Positions 9,201-16,768 of a DNA stretch of 64,000 bases are shown in pieces. Both the position numbers and the translations under genes were made by a program. Source of the stretch: Microbacterium sp. MYb72 (GTDB taxonomy: Bacteria > Actinomycetota > Actinomycetes > Actinomycetales > Microbacteriaceae). The notes under the pieces are model-generated. The model was not told the DNA's origin, did not search any database, and saw only the letters and a list, made by a program, of their open reading frames with translations. Location: positions 81,251 through 145,250 of the forward strand of contig NZ_PCOT01000008.1 in NCBI RefSeq assembly GCF_002979415.1. The letters are read 5' to 3'. Positions within the stretch are counted from its first letter, which is position 1, and each line of letters opens with the position of its first letter.

Positions 9201-9489
9201 GCCGTTCACGGTCGCCGCCGACGGCACGATCACCCTCGGCGCCGGTGTCTCCTCGAACGTGCAACTGGTGGATGTCGACGGCATCCGCACGATCCGTGTC
9301 GAAGACGTCCCCGCTCTCGACCTTCCCGATGCGGGAGGGCCCGGCGATTCCTGGATCTACCTGATCGGCCTCACCCTCCTCCTCGCCGGCACCACCGCCG
9401 GCTTTGTGCGATCGAAGCGGCAGAGGCGTGCGGCAATCCCCAGTACTGAGGGAATCCCCGACTCGCAGAATCGGCGGAACGAGAGATGA
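6211..9489 (+). CDS. Large LPDAG-anchored surface protein 1, probable pilus tip/adhesin
   Basis: 1092 residues from GTG 6211, chosen for GGGGAGG 6 nt upstream and a clean signal peptide cut near residue 49 (TASAA). In order: a lectin-like jelly-roll region (about 60-280); a DUF11/DUF7933-like module starting LDKSFSPTSVPTGG (282-400); a beta-propeller-like stretch (404-650); two DUF11-type modules (654-765 and 769-905); a CnaB/prealbumin-type domain with YWLEETRALDGF (913-1030); the sorting signal LPDAGG at about 1037, a membrane helix and a basic tail. LPDAG departs from LPXTG at the Thr. With the pilin and sortase downstream this looks like a pilus tip or accessory pilin. The middle favours TTG, GCG, ACG and GGT codons, unlike its neighbours. 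Confidence 0.85.
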   Translation: MNPLRGPVRSAGIRRSRTTRVSAAVSVVAMLVAFFGVVDATTGTQTASAAPGSPGVPGAPSVLFQEDFQQGTGVTELESYVSASGATYSADPFWLDATACNGFILSQANAFPGGSVCAGRPAEWTEVQRKAAALGLLNSPQNSGTNRAVSSNTSSNGPANARQFISSQLSVPSNGRFITFSVDAAATNCGAGNQPSLRFYLTNAAGTETPVSSSAINPCTDPRRLTTTAFGGSVSYGRFPANGSMLYTSATLGITMRNVQGNGIGNDGAFDNIRVLDVTPQLDKSFSPTSVPTGGVSTLTLTVTNTSELAEKVGWSFTDSLPAGLVVRSPANVGGTCTATVAAAAGASSVVVSNGRLNAGQVSCTITLDVTSNTAGTYNNCAANITAHLGIDLPACAAVRFFSFDPCVAVPVWTNTANALQQYNPTTFQLVSSTPLIRQYGDIAWSSNGSALYGVDYDGGTGQTPVLRRIDPVTGAELASVAITGPILTQATVPGPSATLYSLNALAALDANTLLVGSYSSRAIYRLDVNTGVTTLWTQFPNEISSAGDFTVLPDGDILAFGVRPLDGNLSNSRVYRIHPDGSMTQIGTVPAMWGGAQSGGNFFMAAPSGQINRIPLATLPTAASTAMLSYTTVLSGGPQFYGASAVQDAGQCVGLTITKAPSPAVITGAGQTVTYSFTVKNISDVRIQNIVVTDVQQAPAGALTSGPTCPVTALNPGQSTVCTGTYVATNADVGHGRIDDTATAAGTTQDGRGVVSNQATATVLIQPVLTWSLSKSASVAGVPLGQGAVVDPGSEISYTVTAVSAATVDITGVTLSDDLSDVLDDATFVPGSGQLVIGGGAPVAVADPAGTVLTAGPFTLPVGATATLTYRVTVAADAWSSTLRNVVSGTAGAPGQPTPPQPCGAACTTSQVTPTPVQVQKVGEASTGVVVPMDGSSWAIFSAASGGTAVVDPVPAAVSGGSPVTGLFRDVTLTAGTYWLEETRALDGFALLAGRVPFTVAADGTITLGAGVSSNVQLVDVDGIRTIRVEDVPALDLPDAGGPGDSWIYLIGLTLLLAGTTAGFVRSKRQRRAAIPSTEGIPDSQNRRNER
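8817..9402 (+). repeat. Duplicated 3' module, copy 1
   Basis: This 586-bp stretch aligns without a gap to 12311-12896, with long identical runs, for example around the codons for YWLEETRALDGF. It encodes the end of a DUF11 module, the prealbumin-like domain, the LPDAG signal and the membrane helix. Weaker similarity continues upstream to about 8650. Recent duplication or gene conversion is likely. Confidence 0.85.
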
Positions 9490-9567
9490 CGGCTCTTGTT
9501 TCCGGTACTTTCTCCGGCGTAACCAAAACGAGACAGAGCCCCTTGTCGGTCGGCACCGGCTGCTCAC

Positions 9568-9573
9568 TAGCTT
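9568..9573 (+). promoter_or_regulatory. Probable -10 box shared with surface gene 1
   Basis: TAGCTT inside CTAGCTTTCCC (9567-9577), the same block that lies at the same distance before the first surface gene. An independent promoter for the second surface gene is therefore likely. TTGTCG sits 19 nt upstream as a weak -35. Confidence 0.45.
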
Positions 9574-9659
9574 TCCCTGGTACGCGCTGGGAGCGTTCCC
9601 GTGATACCCGAGTCCTCTGGTTGACGCCCCTCGGCGCGAGCCGAATCTGGGGAGGAACC

Positions 9660-12600
9660 GTGCGCGCATCACGAGACATCGTGGCTCTCGATCGACCGGG
9701 GAGCTGGCGGAGACCACTGTCGCTCGTCGTGATCGCGATCCTCATGTCGGTGGCGCTGGTGCCGCTGTCGCGGCCACTTCAGGCGTCTGCCGCTCCGGGA
9801 GACCCGTTCGATCCGAACGTCCCCACGGTCTTCGTCGCGCAGGACGTCCCCACGAGGCTCTACGCCGCGCAGCAGACGGCGGGGTCCGTCGGGTTCACTC
9901 CGATCGGCGCGACGGCGGCGATCGGTTACAACGCGATCGGATTCAACACGACAGACAATTACCTCTACGGGGTCCAGCGGGACACGGTGAACCGAACGAC
10001 GCTGATCCGGATCGGTCAGGGCGGGGTGATCACGTCTCTCGGTGCGATCTCCGGCCTCGCGACTCCCCCGGCGGGTCAGATCTACAACGAGGGCGCCTTC
10101 GGGCAGGGCGCGACGGCCGGGGTGCTCTACGTGCGCTACACGGGTGGAGCGGGAACCTACATCGGCGCCATCAACGTGGCGACGAGAACCGCGACCGGGA
10201 TCACTCTGCAGGCGGCCGTTCCGAACCTGTCCGACATCGTCTGGAAGGACGGCTTCCTCTGGGGGGTGAGTCAGGCCGATCGGATCTACCGGATGAACCC
10301 CGTGACGGGGCAGGTGAGCTCATGGGCGTTGGGGCTGGGCGTGAGCGCGGCTTTCGGCGCGCAGTGGCTGTACGGCAACGGGAACATCGGCCTGTCCGAC
10401 AACACCACCGGCAACATCTATCAGGTCGCGATCGCCAACCCGACGGCGGCGACTCCGACCTTCACCCTCGTGTCGACCACGACAGGGCCGGCATCGGGCA
10501 ACAATGACGGCACCGCGATACCCGGACTGGATGTCGACCTCGGAATCGTGAAGACCGGTCCGGCGGTCTACACCGCTGGTGCGGCGATCACCTACACGCT
10601 CACCGTCACCAACAACGGCCCCGGCGTCTCCTCCGGCTACCAGGTGACCGATACTCTGCCCGCCGGCATCACGGGCGCCTCCTCACCGACCGCGGGGTGC
10701 ACGGTGGTGACCGGCATCCTCCGGTGCGCCCTGGCGGGACTGGCGGTCGGAGCCACCAGGACCATCACGGTGAACGGCACAGTGGCAGCCTCCACCACGG
10801 GGTTGCTGACGAACACGGCACGCGTGATCGGCAACGAGCGCGACCCCAATCCGTCGAACGATCAGAGCACGACGACCGCCGCCTTCTCCGCGGGGTTCCG
10901 GTGCACGGCTGATGTGGTCTACGGCCTCAACACGAGCGGTGCAGTGCTGGCGATCAACCGGGCAACGGGAGCATCGGTGCAGGAGGGGTTCTTCCCGGCC
11001 GGTGGTTCCGCTCTGATGAACAGCCTCGCGATCACCGCCGACGGGAGATATGCGTACGCGGCGTCGCAGTCGGGTACCAAGAACGTGTATCGCTACGACA
11101 CGACGACGGGTGTGGCGTCGCTGGCGGGAACGATTCCGGAAGCAACCTTCAATCTCTTCATGGGTGCGGTTAATCCCGTGAACGGTCTGTATTACATCGG
11201 CGGGGTTTCCGGCACGGAGTACGTGTTCTTCGCCTTCGATCCCGTTGCGAACACGTCGTTGGGTCTGCAGTTCCGTGTGGCGGTGCCGACCGCGGGCGGC
11301 GCGAACGGTGATCTGGTCTTCGACAGCCAGGGGCGGGCGTTCATCGTGATGTCGAATGGAACGGCAGCGGGCAACCGTCTGGTGGTTGTGGATTCCCCGC
11401 CGAGCAACGGGAGTCTCGTAGGGTCGCGGTTGTTGGCGAATCTTGCACCCGCCTCGGCGCAGTTCCAGGGGATCGCGTTCGGCAGCGACGGGTATCTGTA
11501 CACGCAGCACACGGCGGCGACGCGGGTGCTGTCGCGGGTGGATCCGAACTCGGGAGCCCAGGTGTCGAGTGCGACGATCCTGAACCCGAACGGCACGAAC
11601 AACACGCTGGTCAGCGATCTGAGCTCGTGCACGTTGAACAGCACGCTGACACTGCGGAAGGACCTCGTGGGGCGGTACGCGACGGGGGATCAGTTCACGG
11701 TCACGATCACCGGCAACGGTGTGGCGTCGGGAAACACGGGCACGACGTCGGGCACATCGACGGGGTTGCAGACGGCAGCATCGGCGACGGCGGGTGCGGT
11801 CGTCGGGGTTCCTGGCCGCACCTACACGATCACGGAGACGCCGAGCGGCGGCGCGGTGCTGGCGAATTACCGAACGACGTGGGAGTGCCGCGACTCACTC
11901 AACGGGAACGCACTGGTCGCGTCCGGATCCGGAGCGAGCGGCTCGGTGACGATGCCGTTGGGGTCGAACACCGGTTCCCACATCGTGTGCGTGTTCACGA
12001 ACACCCCGATCCCGACCTGGACCCTCGCGAAGCAAGCCCTGCGCGGCGCCGATCCGCTCGCCGCGGGCGCGAGAGTGCAGCCCGGTGAGGTGATCACTTA
12101 CCGCGTCACGGCGACGAACGCCTCGGCGGTGCCGGTCTCGGCGACCGTGCTGACGGATGATCTCTCCGATGTGCTCGACGACGCGACCTTCGTCGCTGGC
12201 TCCGCCCAGCTGGTCATCGCGGGAGGGCCTCCTGTCGCCGAGCCGGACCCGGTGGGTACCCAGTTGACGACCGCGTCGTTCACTCTGCCGGCATCCTCGT
12301 CGGCGGTGCTGACGTATCGGGTCACGGTGGCGGCGGATGCGTGGTCATCGACGCTGCGGAACGTGGTCACCGGTAACGCGGGTGCGCCGGGTCAGCCGAC
12401 GCCGCCGCAGCCGTGCACGACGGCGTGCACGACGTCGCAGGTCACCCCGACGCCGGTGCAGGTCCAGAAGGTCGGTGAGGCGTCGACGGGTGCTGTGGTG
12501 CCGATGGACGGGTCGTCGTGGGCGATCTTCTCCGCGGCGACCGGGGGCACGGCGGTGGTGGATCCGGTGCCGGCGGCGGTGTCGGGTGGGACTCCGGTGA

Positions 12601-12959
12601 CGGGCCTGTTCCGTGATGTCACGCTGACGGCGGGGACGTACTGGTTGGAGGAGACGCGGGCGCTGGACGGGTTCGCGCTGCTGGCAGGGCGGGTGCCGTT
12701 CACGGTCGCCGCCGACGGCACGATCACCCTCGACGCCGGTGTCTCCTCGAACGTGCAACTGGTGGATGTCGACGGCATCCGCACGATCCGTGTCGAAGAC
12801 GTTCCCGCTCTTGATCTCCCCGACGCCGGAGGACCCGGCACGGCCTGGATCTACCTGATCGGCCTCACCCTCCTCCTCGCCGGCACCACCGCCGGCACCC
12901 TCAACCTCGCGCGACGACGACGAGCACTCGCCGTCACCTCACGCGGTCCCCGGGCGTGA
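9660..12959 (+). CDS. Large LPDAG-anchored surface protein 2 with two propeller-like regions
   Basis: 1099 residues from GTG 9660, set by GGGGAGGA just upstream. An earlier in-frame ATG at 9486 overlaps the previous stop and would bury the signal peptide (hydrophobic core LSLVVIAILMSVALVPL, cut near QASA). Domains in order: a DUF6923-like propeller (about 53-285); a DUF11 module (289-405); a second propeller-like region from TADVVYGLN (411-650); a Cna/SdrD-type module starting STLTLRKDLVGRY (656-780); a DUF11-like module (784-925); and a prealbumin-type domain, LPDAGG (about 1052), membrane helix and basic tail nearly identical to surface protein 1. Likely a second adhesive tip or accessory subunit of the same pilus. 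Confidence 0.85.
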   Translation: MRASRDIVALDRPGSWRRPLSLVVIAILMSVALVPLSRPLQASAAPGDPFDPNVPTVFVAQDVPTRLYAAQQTAGSVGFTPIGATAAIGYNAIGFNTTDNYLYGVQRDTVNRTTLIRIGQGGVITSLGAISGLATPPAGQIYNEGAFGQGATAGVLYVRYTGGAGTYIGAINVATRTATGITLQAAVPNLSDIVWKDGFLWGVSQADRIYRMNPVTGQVSSWALGLGVSAAFGAQWLYGNGNIGLSDNTTGNIYQVAIANPTAATPTFTLVSTTTGPASGNNDGTAIPGLDVDLGIVKTGPAVYTAGAAITYTLTVTNNGPGVSSGYQVTDTLPAGITGASSPTAGCTVVTGILRCALAGLAVGATRTITVNGTVAASTTGLLTNTARVIGNERDPNPSNDQSTTTAAFSAGFRCTADVVYGLNTSGAVLAINRATGASVQEGFFPAGGSALMNSLAITADGRYAYAASQSGTKNVYRYDTTTGVASLAGTIPEATFNLFMGAVNPVNGLYYIGGVSGTEYVFFAFDPVANTSLGLQFRVAVPTAGGANGDLVFDSQGRAFIVMSNGTAAGNRLVVVDSPPSNGSLVGSRLLANLAPASAQFQGIAFGSDGYLYTQHTAATRVLSRVDPNSGAQVSSATILNPNGTNNTLVSDLSSCTLNSTLTLRKDLVGRYATGDQFTVTITGNGVASGNTGTTSGTSTGLQTAASATAGAVVGVPGRTYTITETPSGGAVLANYRTTWECRDSLNGNALVASGSGASGSVTMPLGSNTGSHIVCVFTNTPIPTWTLAKQALRGADPLAAGARVQPGEVITYRVTATNASAVPVSATVLTDDLSDVLDDATFVAGSAQLVIAGGPPVAEPDPVGTQLTTASFTLPASSSAVLTYRVTVAADAWSSTLRNVVTGNAGAPGQPTPPQPCTTACTTSQVTPTPVQVQKVGEASTGAVVPMDGSSWAIFSAATGGTAVVDPVPAAVSGGTPVTGLFRDVTLTAGTYWLEETRALDGFALLAGRVPFTVAADGTITLDAGVSSNVQLVDVDGIRTIRVEDVPALDLPDAGGPGTAWIYLIGLTLLLAGTTAGTLNLARRRRALAVTSRGPRA
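12311..12896 (+). repeat. Duplicated 3' module, copy 2
   Basis: Partner of 8817-9402 at a constant offset of 3494 bp with no insertions or deletions. The two genes part again just after the membrane helix, so only the anchoring end is kept alike. Confidence 0.85.
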
Positions 12960-13017
12960 CATGCGCGCCCACCCGAATACCCGAGAAACGCAAGACCCGA
13001 CCCAAGGGGGAAGAAAC

Positions 13018-14502
13018 ATGAAGACCATGAATCCGGCACGACGCGGACTCCGCGTCGGCCTCGCAGCGAGCGCCGCCGCGGTGCTCCTGGGGCTCGGCCT
13101 CGCGGCACCGGCGGCAGCGGCGCCGCTGGTCGACCCGAACGCCACCGGCTCGATCACCGTGCACAAGCTCGAAGCGCCTGACACGCCCACCGGTCTGCCG
13201 AACAACGGCACGGCCGTGGACACCACGGGCCTCACTCCGCTCCCCGGGGTCGAGTTCCAGGTGCGGCAGGTCACCGGCATCGACCTGTCGACCAACAGCG
13301 GCTGGGCGAACGCCTCGACGCTGTCGGGCGTGTTCGACGCCGCAGATCCCGAAGGCTCGATCACCGGCGCGGGATACACGCTCGCGGCGGGTTCGTCGCT
13401 GGTGACGGATGCCGCAGGTCAGGCGTCGTTCACCGGCCTCCCCGTCGGCCTGTACCTCGTCGAGGAGACCAGCTTCCCCGCCGGAGTGACGCCGTCGGCG
13501 CCGTTCCTCGTCTCGGTGCCGCTGACCGATCCCGACAACCGGGACAACTGGCTGTACGACGTGCACGTCTACCCGAAGAACGCGATCACGACGGCCACCA
13601 AGACCGTCGACGATGCGGATGCCGTGCAGCTGGGCGATGAGGTGTCGTTCACGATCACGTCGGACATTCCCAACGCGAACCCGATCGACGGCTTCAAGAT
13701 CGTCGACGTGCTCGACCCCAAGCTCGACTACGTCGCCGCCACGGTCACGCTCGCCGACGGCACCACGATCGCCGAGGGCACCGACTACACGATCGTCCAC
13801 GACGCAGGGACGAACGCCGTCACGGTCGAGTTCACCGCTGCGGGGCGCGCGATCCTCGCCGCGAACAACACCACGCAGGTCGTCGTCGACATCATCACCA
13901 CGGTGAACGCGGTGGGCGAGATCGCCAACCAGGCGCTCGTCTACCCGAACGCCGCCAGCTTCGACATCGACCCGGGCGAGCCCGGTGGACCCACCACGAC
14001 CCCCGAGGTCGAGACCCGCTGGGGCGGCCTGACCGTCGCGAAGGTCGGTCAGGGCGGCGCGGCGCTCACCGGAGCCGTCTTCCAGGTGTTCACCTCGGCG
14101 GCGGATGCCGCGGCGCAGACGAACCCGGTCACCCTGAACGGGGACACCGAGTTCGAGGTCGTGAACGCGGACGGCACCCTGACGCTCTCGGGTCTGCGGT
14201 ACAGCGACTTCGCCAACGGCGCCACGGTCGCCCCGGGTGACGCCGGCTACCTGCAGTACTACCTCGTCGAGGTGCAGGCGCCGAGCGGTTACGAGCTGCT
14301 CGCCGCTCCGATCGAGTTCACCGTCACCGCCGCCACGACGGCAGCGGGGATCGATCTGACCGTGACCAACGTGCCGCACAACGGCGGCTTCCAGCTGCCG
14401 TTCACCGGTGGCACGGGCACCGGTCTGCTCTACCTGGCCGGCATCGGCCTCATCGCCGGTGGTGTCGTGTTCCTCGTCGTGAAGCGTCGTCGTAACGCCT
14501 GA
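13018..14502 (+). CDS. SpaA/SpaH-type LPFTG major pilin
   Basis: 494 residues from ATG 13018, which has GGGGGAAG upstream; an ATG at 12961 would precede a normal signal peptide with a polar extension. Signal peptide cut near APAAAA. The pilin motif WLYDVHVYPKN places the cross-linking Lys at about residue 186. The E-box is YYLVEVQAPSGYELL (Glu near 419), and LPFTG lies near 460, followed by a membrane helix and KRRRNA. These are the three signatures of a sortase-polymerised shaft pilin. It follows surface gene 2 by 58 bp. GC-ending codons dominate here, unlike the tip genes. Anchoring and polymerisation by the class C sortase downstream is the expected route. Confidence 0.93.
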   Translation: MKTMNPARRGLRVGLAASAAAVLLGLGLAAPAAAAPLVDPNATGSITVHKLEAPDTPTGLPNNGTAVDTTGLTPLPGVEFQVRQVTGIDLSTNSGWANASTLSGVFDAADPEGSITGAGYTLAAGSSLVTDAAGQASFTGLPVGLYLVEETSFPAGVTPSAPFLVSVPLTDPDNRDNWLYDVHVYPKNAITTATKTVDDADAVQLGDEVSFTITSDIPNANPIDGFKIVDVLDPKLDYVAATVTLADGTTIAEGTDYTIVHDAGTNAVTVEFTAAGRAILAANNTTQVVVDIITTVNAVGEIANQALVYPNAASFDIDPGEPGGPTTTPEVETRWGGLTVAKVGQGGAALTGAVFQVFTSAADAAAQTNPVTLNGDTEFEVVNADGTLTLSGLRYSDFANGATVAPGDAGYLQYYLVEVQAPSGYELLAAPIEFTVTAATTAAGIDLTVTNVPHNGGFQLPFTGGTGTGLLYLAGIGLIAGGVVFLVVKRRRNA

Positions 14503-14539
14503 CCACCCGAGACGGCGGAGTCCCCACACCGCCGCCATC

Positions 14540-14575
14540 GAGGGGGCAGCCTTTCCTCTCCCCGGCTGTCCCCTC
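14540..14575 (+). terminator. Hairpin 1 after the major pilin
   Basis: GAGGGGGCAGCC (14540-14551) pairs with GGCTGTCCCCTC (14564-14575) at 11 of 12 positions across a 12-nt loop. It begins 37 nt after the pilin stop and is the first of three hairpins before the sortase. Confidence 0.5.
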
Positions 14576-14611
14576 TCCAGGGGATGATGCGGCTCGAACC
14601 GGATCATCCTC

Positions 14612-14641
14612 GGGGGCGACCCACCTCCCCGGGTCGCCCCC
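14612..14641 (+). terminator. Hairpin 2 between pilin and sortase
   Basis: Perfect 11-bp stem GGGGGCGACCC / GGGTCGCCCCC with an 8-nt loop. No U-run follows. It probably weakens read-through into the sortase or protects the 3' end of the pilin message. Confidence 0.6.
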
Positions 14642-14678
14642 GCCTCTGGGATGGATCGGCTCGAACCGAACCGTCCTC

Positions 14679-14707
14679 GGGGGCGACCCGCCTATCGGGT
14701 CGCCCCC
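14679..14707 (+). terminator. Hairpin 3 between pilin and sortase
   Basis: Perfect 12-bp stem GGGGGCGACCCG / CGGGTCGCCCCC with loop CCTAT, ending 22 nt before the sortase ATG. It is a sequence relative of hairpin 2, from the tandem 67-bp repeat. Confidence 0.6.
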
Positions 14708-14729
14708 ACCTCGACTTCGGAGCTTCCTC

Positions 14730-15647
14730 ATGATCGTCACCGCCGAACCGCAGGACGCGACTCCGCTCAGGCGCCGCGCCCGGCGTGCATCCGTCGAGCG
14801 TCGGTGGTCTCCGATGAGCATCGCCGTCGCCGTGGTCGTGATGGCGGGGGCGGGCCTCATCGCCTACCCCTCCGGAGCGACCTGGATCAGCGACCTCACC
14901 CACGCGTCCACGGTCTCCGGGTACGCGCAGGCGGTATCCGACTCGACCTCCTCCGAGCTCGGGGGGATGATCGACGCGGCCCGCGACTACAACGAGCATC
15001 TTCCCGACGGACCGCTCCGTGATCCCTACACGCTCAATGCGGCGGGCGGAGCAGACGACGTCGACGACGGCCGCGCGGACTACCTGCAGCAGCTCTCGCT
15101 CGCTCCCGGAGCTCCGATGGCACGCATCCGCATCCCCGGGATCGGGGTGGATCTGCCGATCTATCACGGCACAGACGAAGACACTCTCGCACGCGGGATC
15201 GGCCACCTGTACGGCTCCGGCCTCCCGGTCGGCGGGGACGGGACACACTCCGTGCTGACCGGCCACTCCGGGATCCCGGGTGCGAGTCTGTTCACGCGTC
15301 TCGACGAGCTCGACCTGGGCGACGAGTTCGCGATCGACGTCGCCGGCGAGACGCTGGTCTACCGCGTCGACCAGATCAAGACCGTGCTCCCCGACGACGG
15401 CGATCTGCTGCGGCAGTCGCCCGGGCACGACTACGTGACCCTGCTGACGTGCACGCCCACCGGGGTCAACACCCACCGACTGCTGGTCCGCGGCGAGCGG
15501 GTCGACGCGCACACGGCGGAGGCGGATCAGATCTCCCTCCCCTCGGCGCCGGGCGCGCCCGCGCTGCCCTGGGGCGCCTTCGCCGTCCTGATCGGCGGTC
15601 TCGCCATCGCCGTGGTGATCGCGCGGCCGCGCCCCGCAGCTCGGTAG
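14730..15647 (+). CDS. Class C (pilus-polymerising) sortase
   Basis: 305 residues. The catalytic residues are visible: His179 in TGHSG, Cys241 in TLLTCTP and Arg250 in NTHRLLVRG. A lid motif DPY (98-100) precedes the catalytic domain, in the place of the DPW/DPF lid that marks class C enzymes. Membrane helices lie at both ends (about 28-48 and near the C-terminus), also typical of class C. The enzyme should join LPFTG pilin subunits through the YPKN lysine. GGAG lies 7 nt before the ATG. The gene sits 227 bp behind the pilin beyond three hairpins, so it is probably expressed well below the shaft subunit. Confidence 0.92.
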   Translation: MIVTAEPQDATPLRRRARRASVERRWSPMSIAVAVVVMAGAGLIAYPSGATWISDLTHASTVSGYAQAVSDSTSSELGGMIDAARDYNEHLPDGPLRDPYTLNAAGGADDVDDGRADYLQQLSLAPGAPMARIRIPGIGVDLPIYHGTDEDTLARGIGHLYGSGLPVGGDGTHSVLTGHSGIPGASLFTRLDELDLGDEFAIDVAGETLVYRVDQIKTVLPDDGDLLRQSPGHDYVTLLTCTPTGVNTHRLLVRGERVDAHTAEADQISLPSAPGAPALPWGAFAVLIGGLAIAVVIARPRPAAR

Positions 15648-15651
15648 ACGG

Positions 15652-15687
15652 CTGTCGGGCCTGTCGGGCCTGTCGGGCCTGTCGAGC
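15652..15687 (+). repeat. Tandem 9-bp repeat, four copies
   Basis: CTGTCGGGC three times and then CTGTCGAGC, directly after the sortase stop. It lies outside the pilus genes and may mark the end of the cluster. Confidence 0.8.
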
Positions 15688-15805
15688 CTGGCGGAGCGTC
15701 GGGAGGCCGAGTGTCGGGTGCGATGGCCGATACCCGCCAGCGCTCCGCATGGCAGCGGTTCAGGCTGGACGCAGCGACGCAGGACGTCGATGCGGAGGAG
15801 AGCGG

Positions 15806-16741
15806 ATGCCGAACACGGATGCAGTCACGGGCGCCACGCAGATCAGGCGCGGCGGCGTGCTGCTGCAGTTCATCCTGCTGGCTCTCACCTGGGGTGCGAG
15901 CTTCCTCTTCGTCGCCATCGCGCTGACCGGGCTCTCCCCTGCGCAGGTCGTGCTCGGCCGGCTCGTGGCCGGAGCGCTGGCGCTCGCGGCGGTCTGCGTC
16001 ATCGGCCGTCATCGACTGCCGTCGCCGGGCATGATCTGGGCGCACCTGCTCGTGGTGGCGCTGCTGCTGTGCGTCATCCCCTTCCTCCTCTTCGCGTGGG
16101 CGCAGCAGGACATCTCCTCCGGTCTCGCGAGCATCTACAACGCGACGACCCCGTTGATGACGGTGCTGGTGGCGCTGGTCGCGCTCCGTGAGGAGCGTCC
16201 GACCAGGACGACCCTGCTCGGGATCCTCGTCGGCTTCCTCGGAGTGGTCGTCGTCCTCGCACCGTGGGAGGGACTCGGCGCCGGATCCGTGCTCGCCCAG
16301 CTCGCCTGTCTCGGCGCCACTCTCAGCTACGGCATCGCGTTCGTGTACCTCCGCCGGTTCGTCACGCCGCGCAGGCTCGGAGCGATACCGGTCGCGACGG
16401 TGCAGGTCGGTCTCGGAGCGGCGGTGATGCTGGTGCTCTCTCCGGTCGTCGCTCGCGGAGAGGTCGACCTGTCGACTCCCGTCATCGTCGCGGTGCTCGC
16501 CCTCGGCGTTCTGGGGACGGGCGTGGCCTACGTCTGGAACACGAACATCGTGACCGCGTGGGGTGCCACCAACGCATCCACGGTGACCTACCTCACGCCG
16601 GTGATCGGAGTGGCTCTCGGCATCCTCGTGCGGGGCGAGCACATCTCCTGGAACGAGCCGTCCGGAGCTGTGGTGGTGATCCTCGGCATCGCCGTCAGTC
16701 AGGGGCGGCTGCGCCGACGGACGCGCGCAGTCGCGATCTGA
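15806..16741 (+). CDS. EamA/DMT-family transporter
   Basis: 311 residues with ten predicted helices in two EamA repeats. The first carries LTWGASFLFVAIAL and the second LGVLGTGVAYVWNTNIV, with the typical end TYLTPVIGVALGIL..GE before the last helix. These proteins export amino acids or other metabolites; the substrate here is unknown. The ATG at 15806 has GGAGGAG 5 nt upstream, while the open frame extending back through the sortase is spurious. It converges with the GntR regulator at 16769-17554, with only 27 bp between them. Confidence 0.88.
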   Translation: MPNTDAVTGATQIRRGGVLLQFILLALTWGASFLFVAIALTGLSPAQVVLGRLVAGALALAAVCVIGRHRLPSPGMIWAHLLVVALLLCVIPFLLFAWAQQDISSGLASIYNATTPLMTVLVALVALREERPTRTTLLGILVGFLGVVVVLAPWEGLGAGSVLAQLACLGATLSYGIAFVYLRRFVTPRRLGAIPVATVQVGLGAAVMLVLSPVVARGEVDLSTPVIVAVLALGVLGTGVAYVWNTNIVTAWGATNASTVTYLTPVIGVALGILVRGEHISWNEPSGAVVVILGIAVSQGRLRRRTRAVAI

Positions 16742-16768
16742 GCCGGTTGCCGCCAGCGTCTCCGCGGA

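Larger units (their letters stand above)
14582..14715 (+). repeat. Tandem 67-bp repeat carrying two hairpins
   Basis: Units 14582-14648 and 14649-14715 are direct copies at a 67-bp step. They share CGGCTCGAACCG, TCCTCGGGGGCGACCC and GGGTCGCCCCC. Each unit carries one strong stem-loop. Confidence 0.75.

Noticed and set aside
9486..9659. N-terminal extension of surface protein 2 from ATG 9486
   Set aside because: It overlaps the previous gene, has no ribosome site and would bury the signal peptide; GTG 9660 with GGGGAGGA is better.
12934..14607. Open frame of over 500 codons opposite the major pilin
   Set aside because: Antisense noise; the plus strand has signal peptide, YPKN, E-box and LPFTG.
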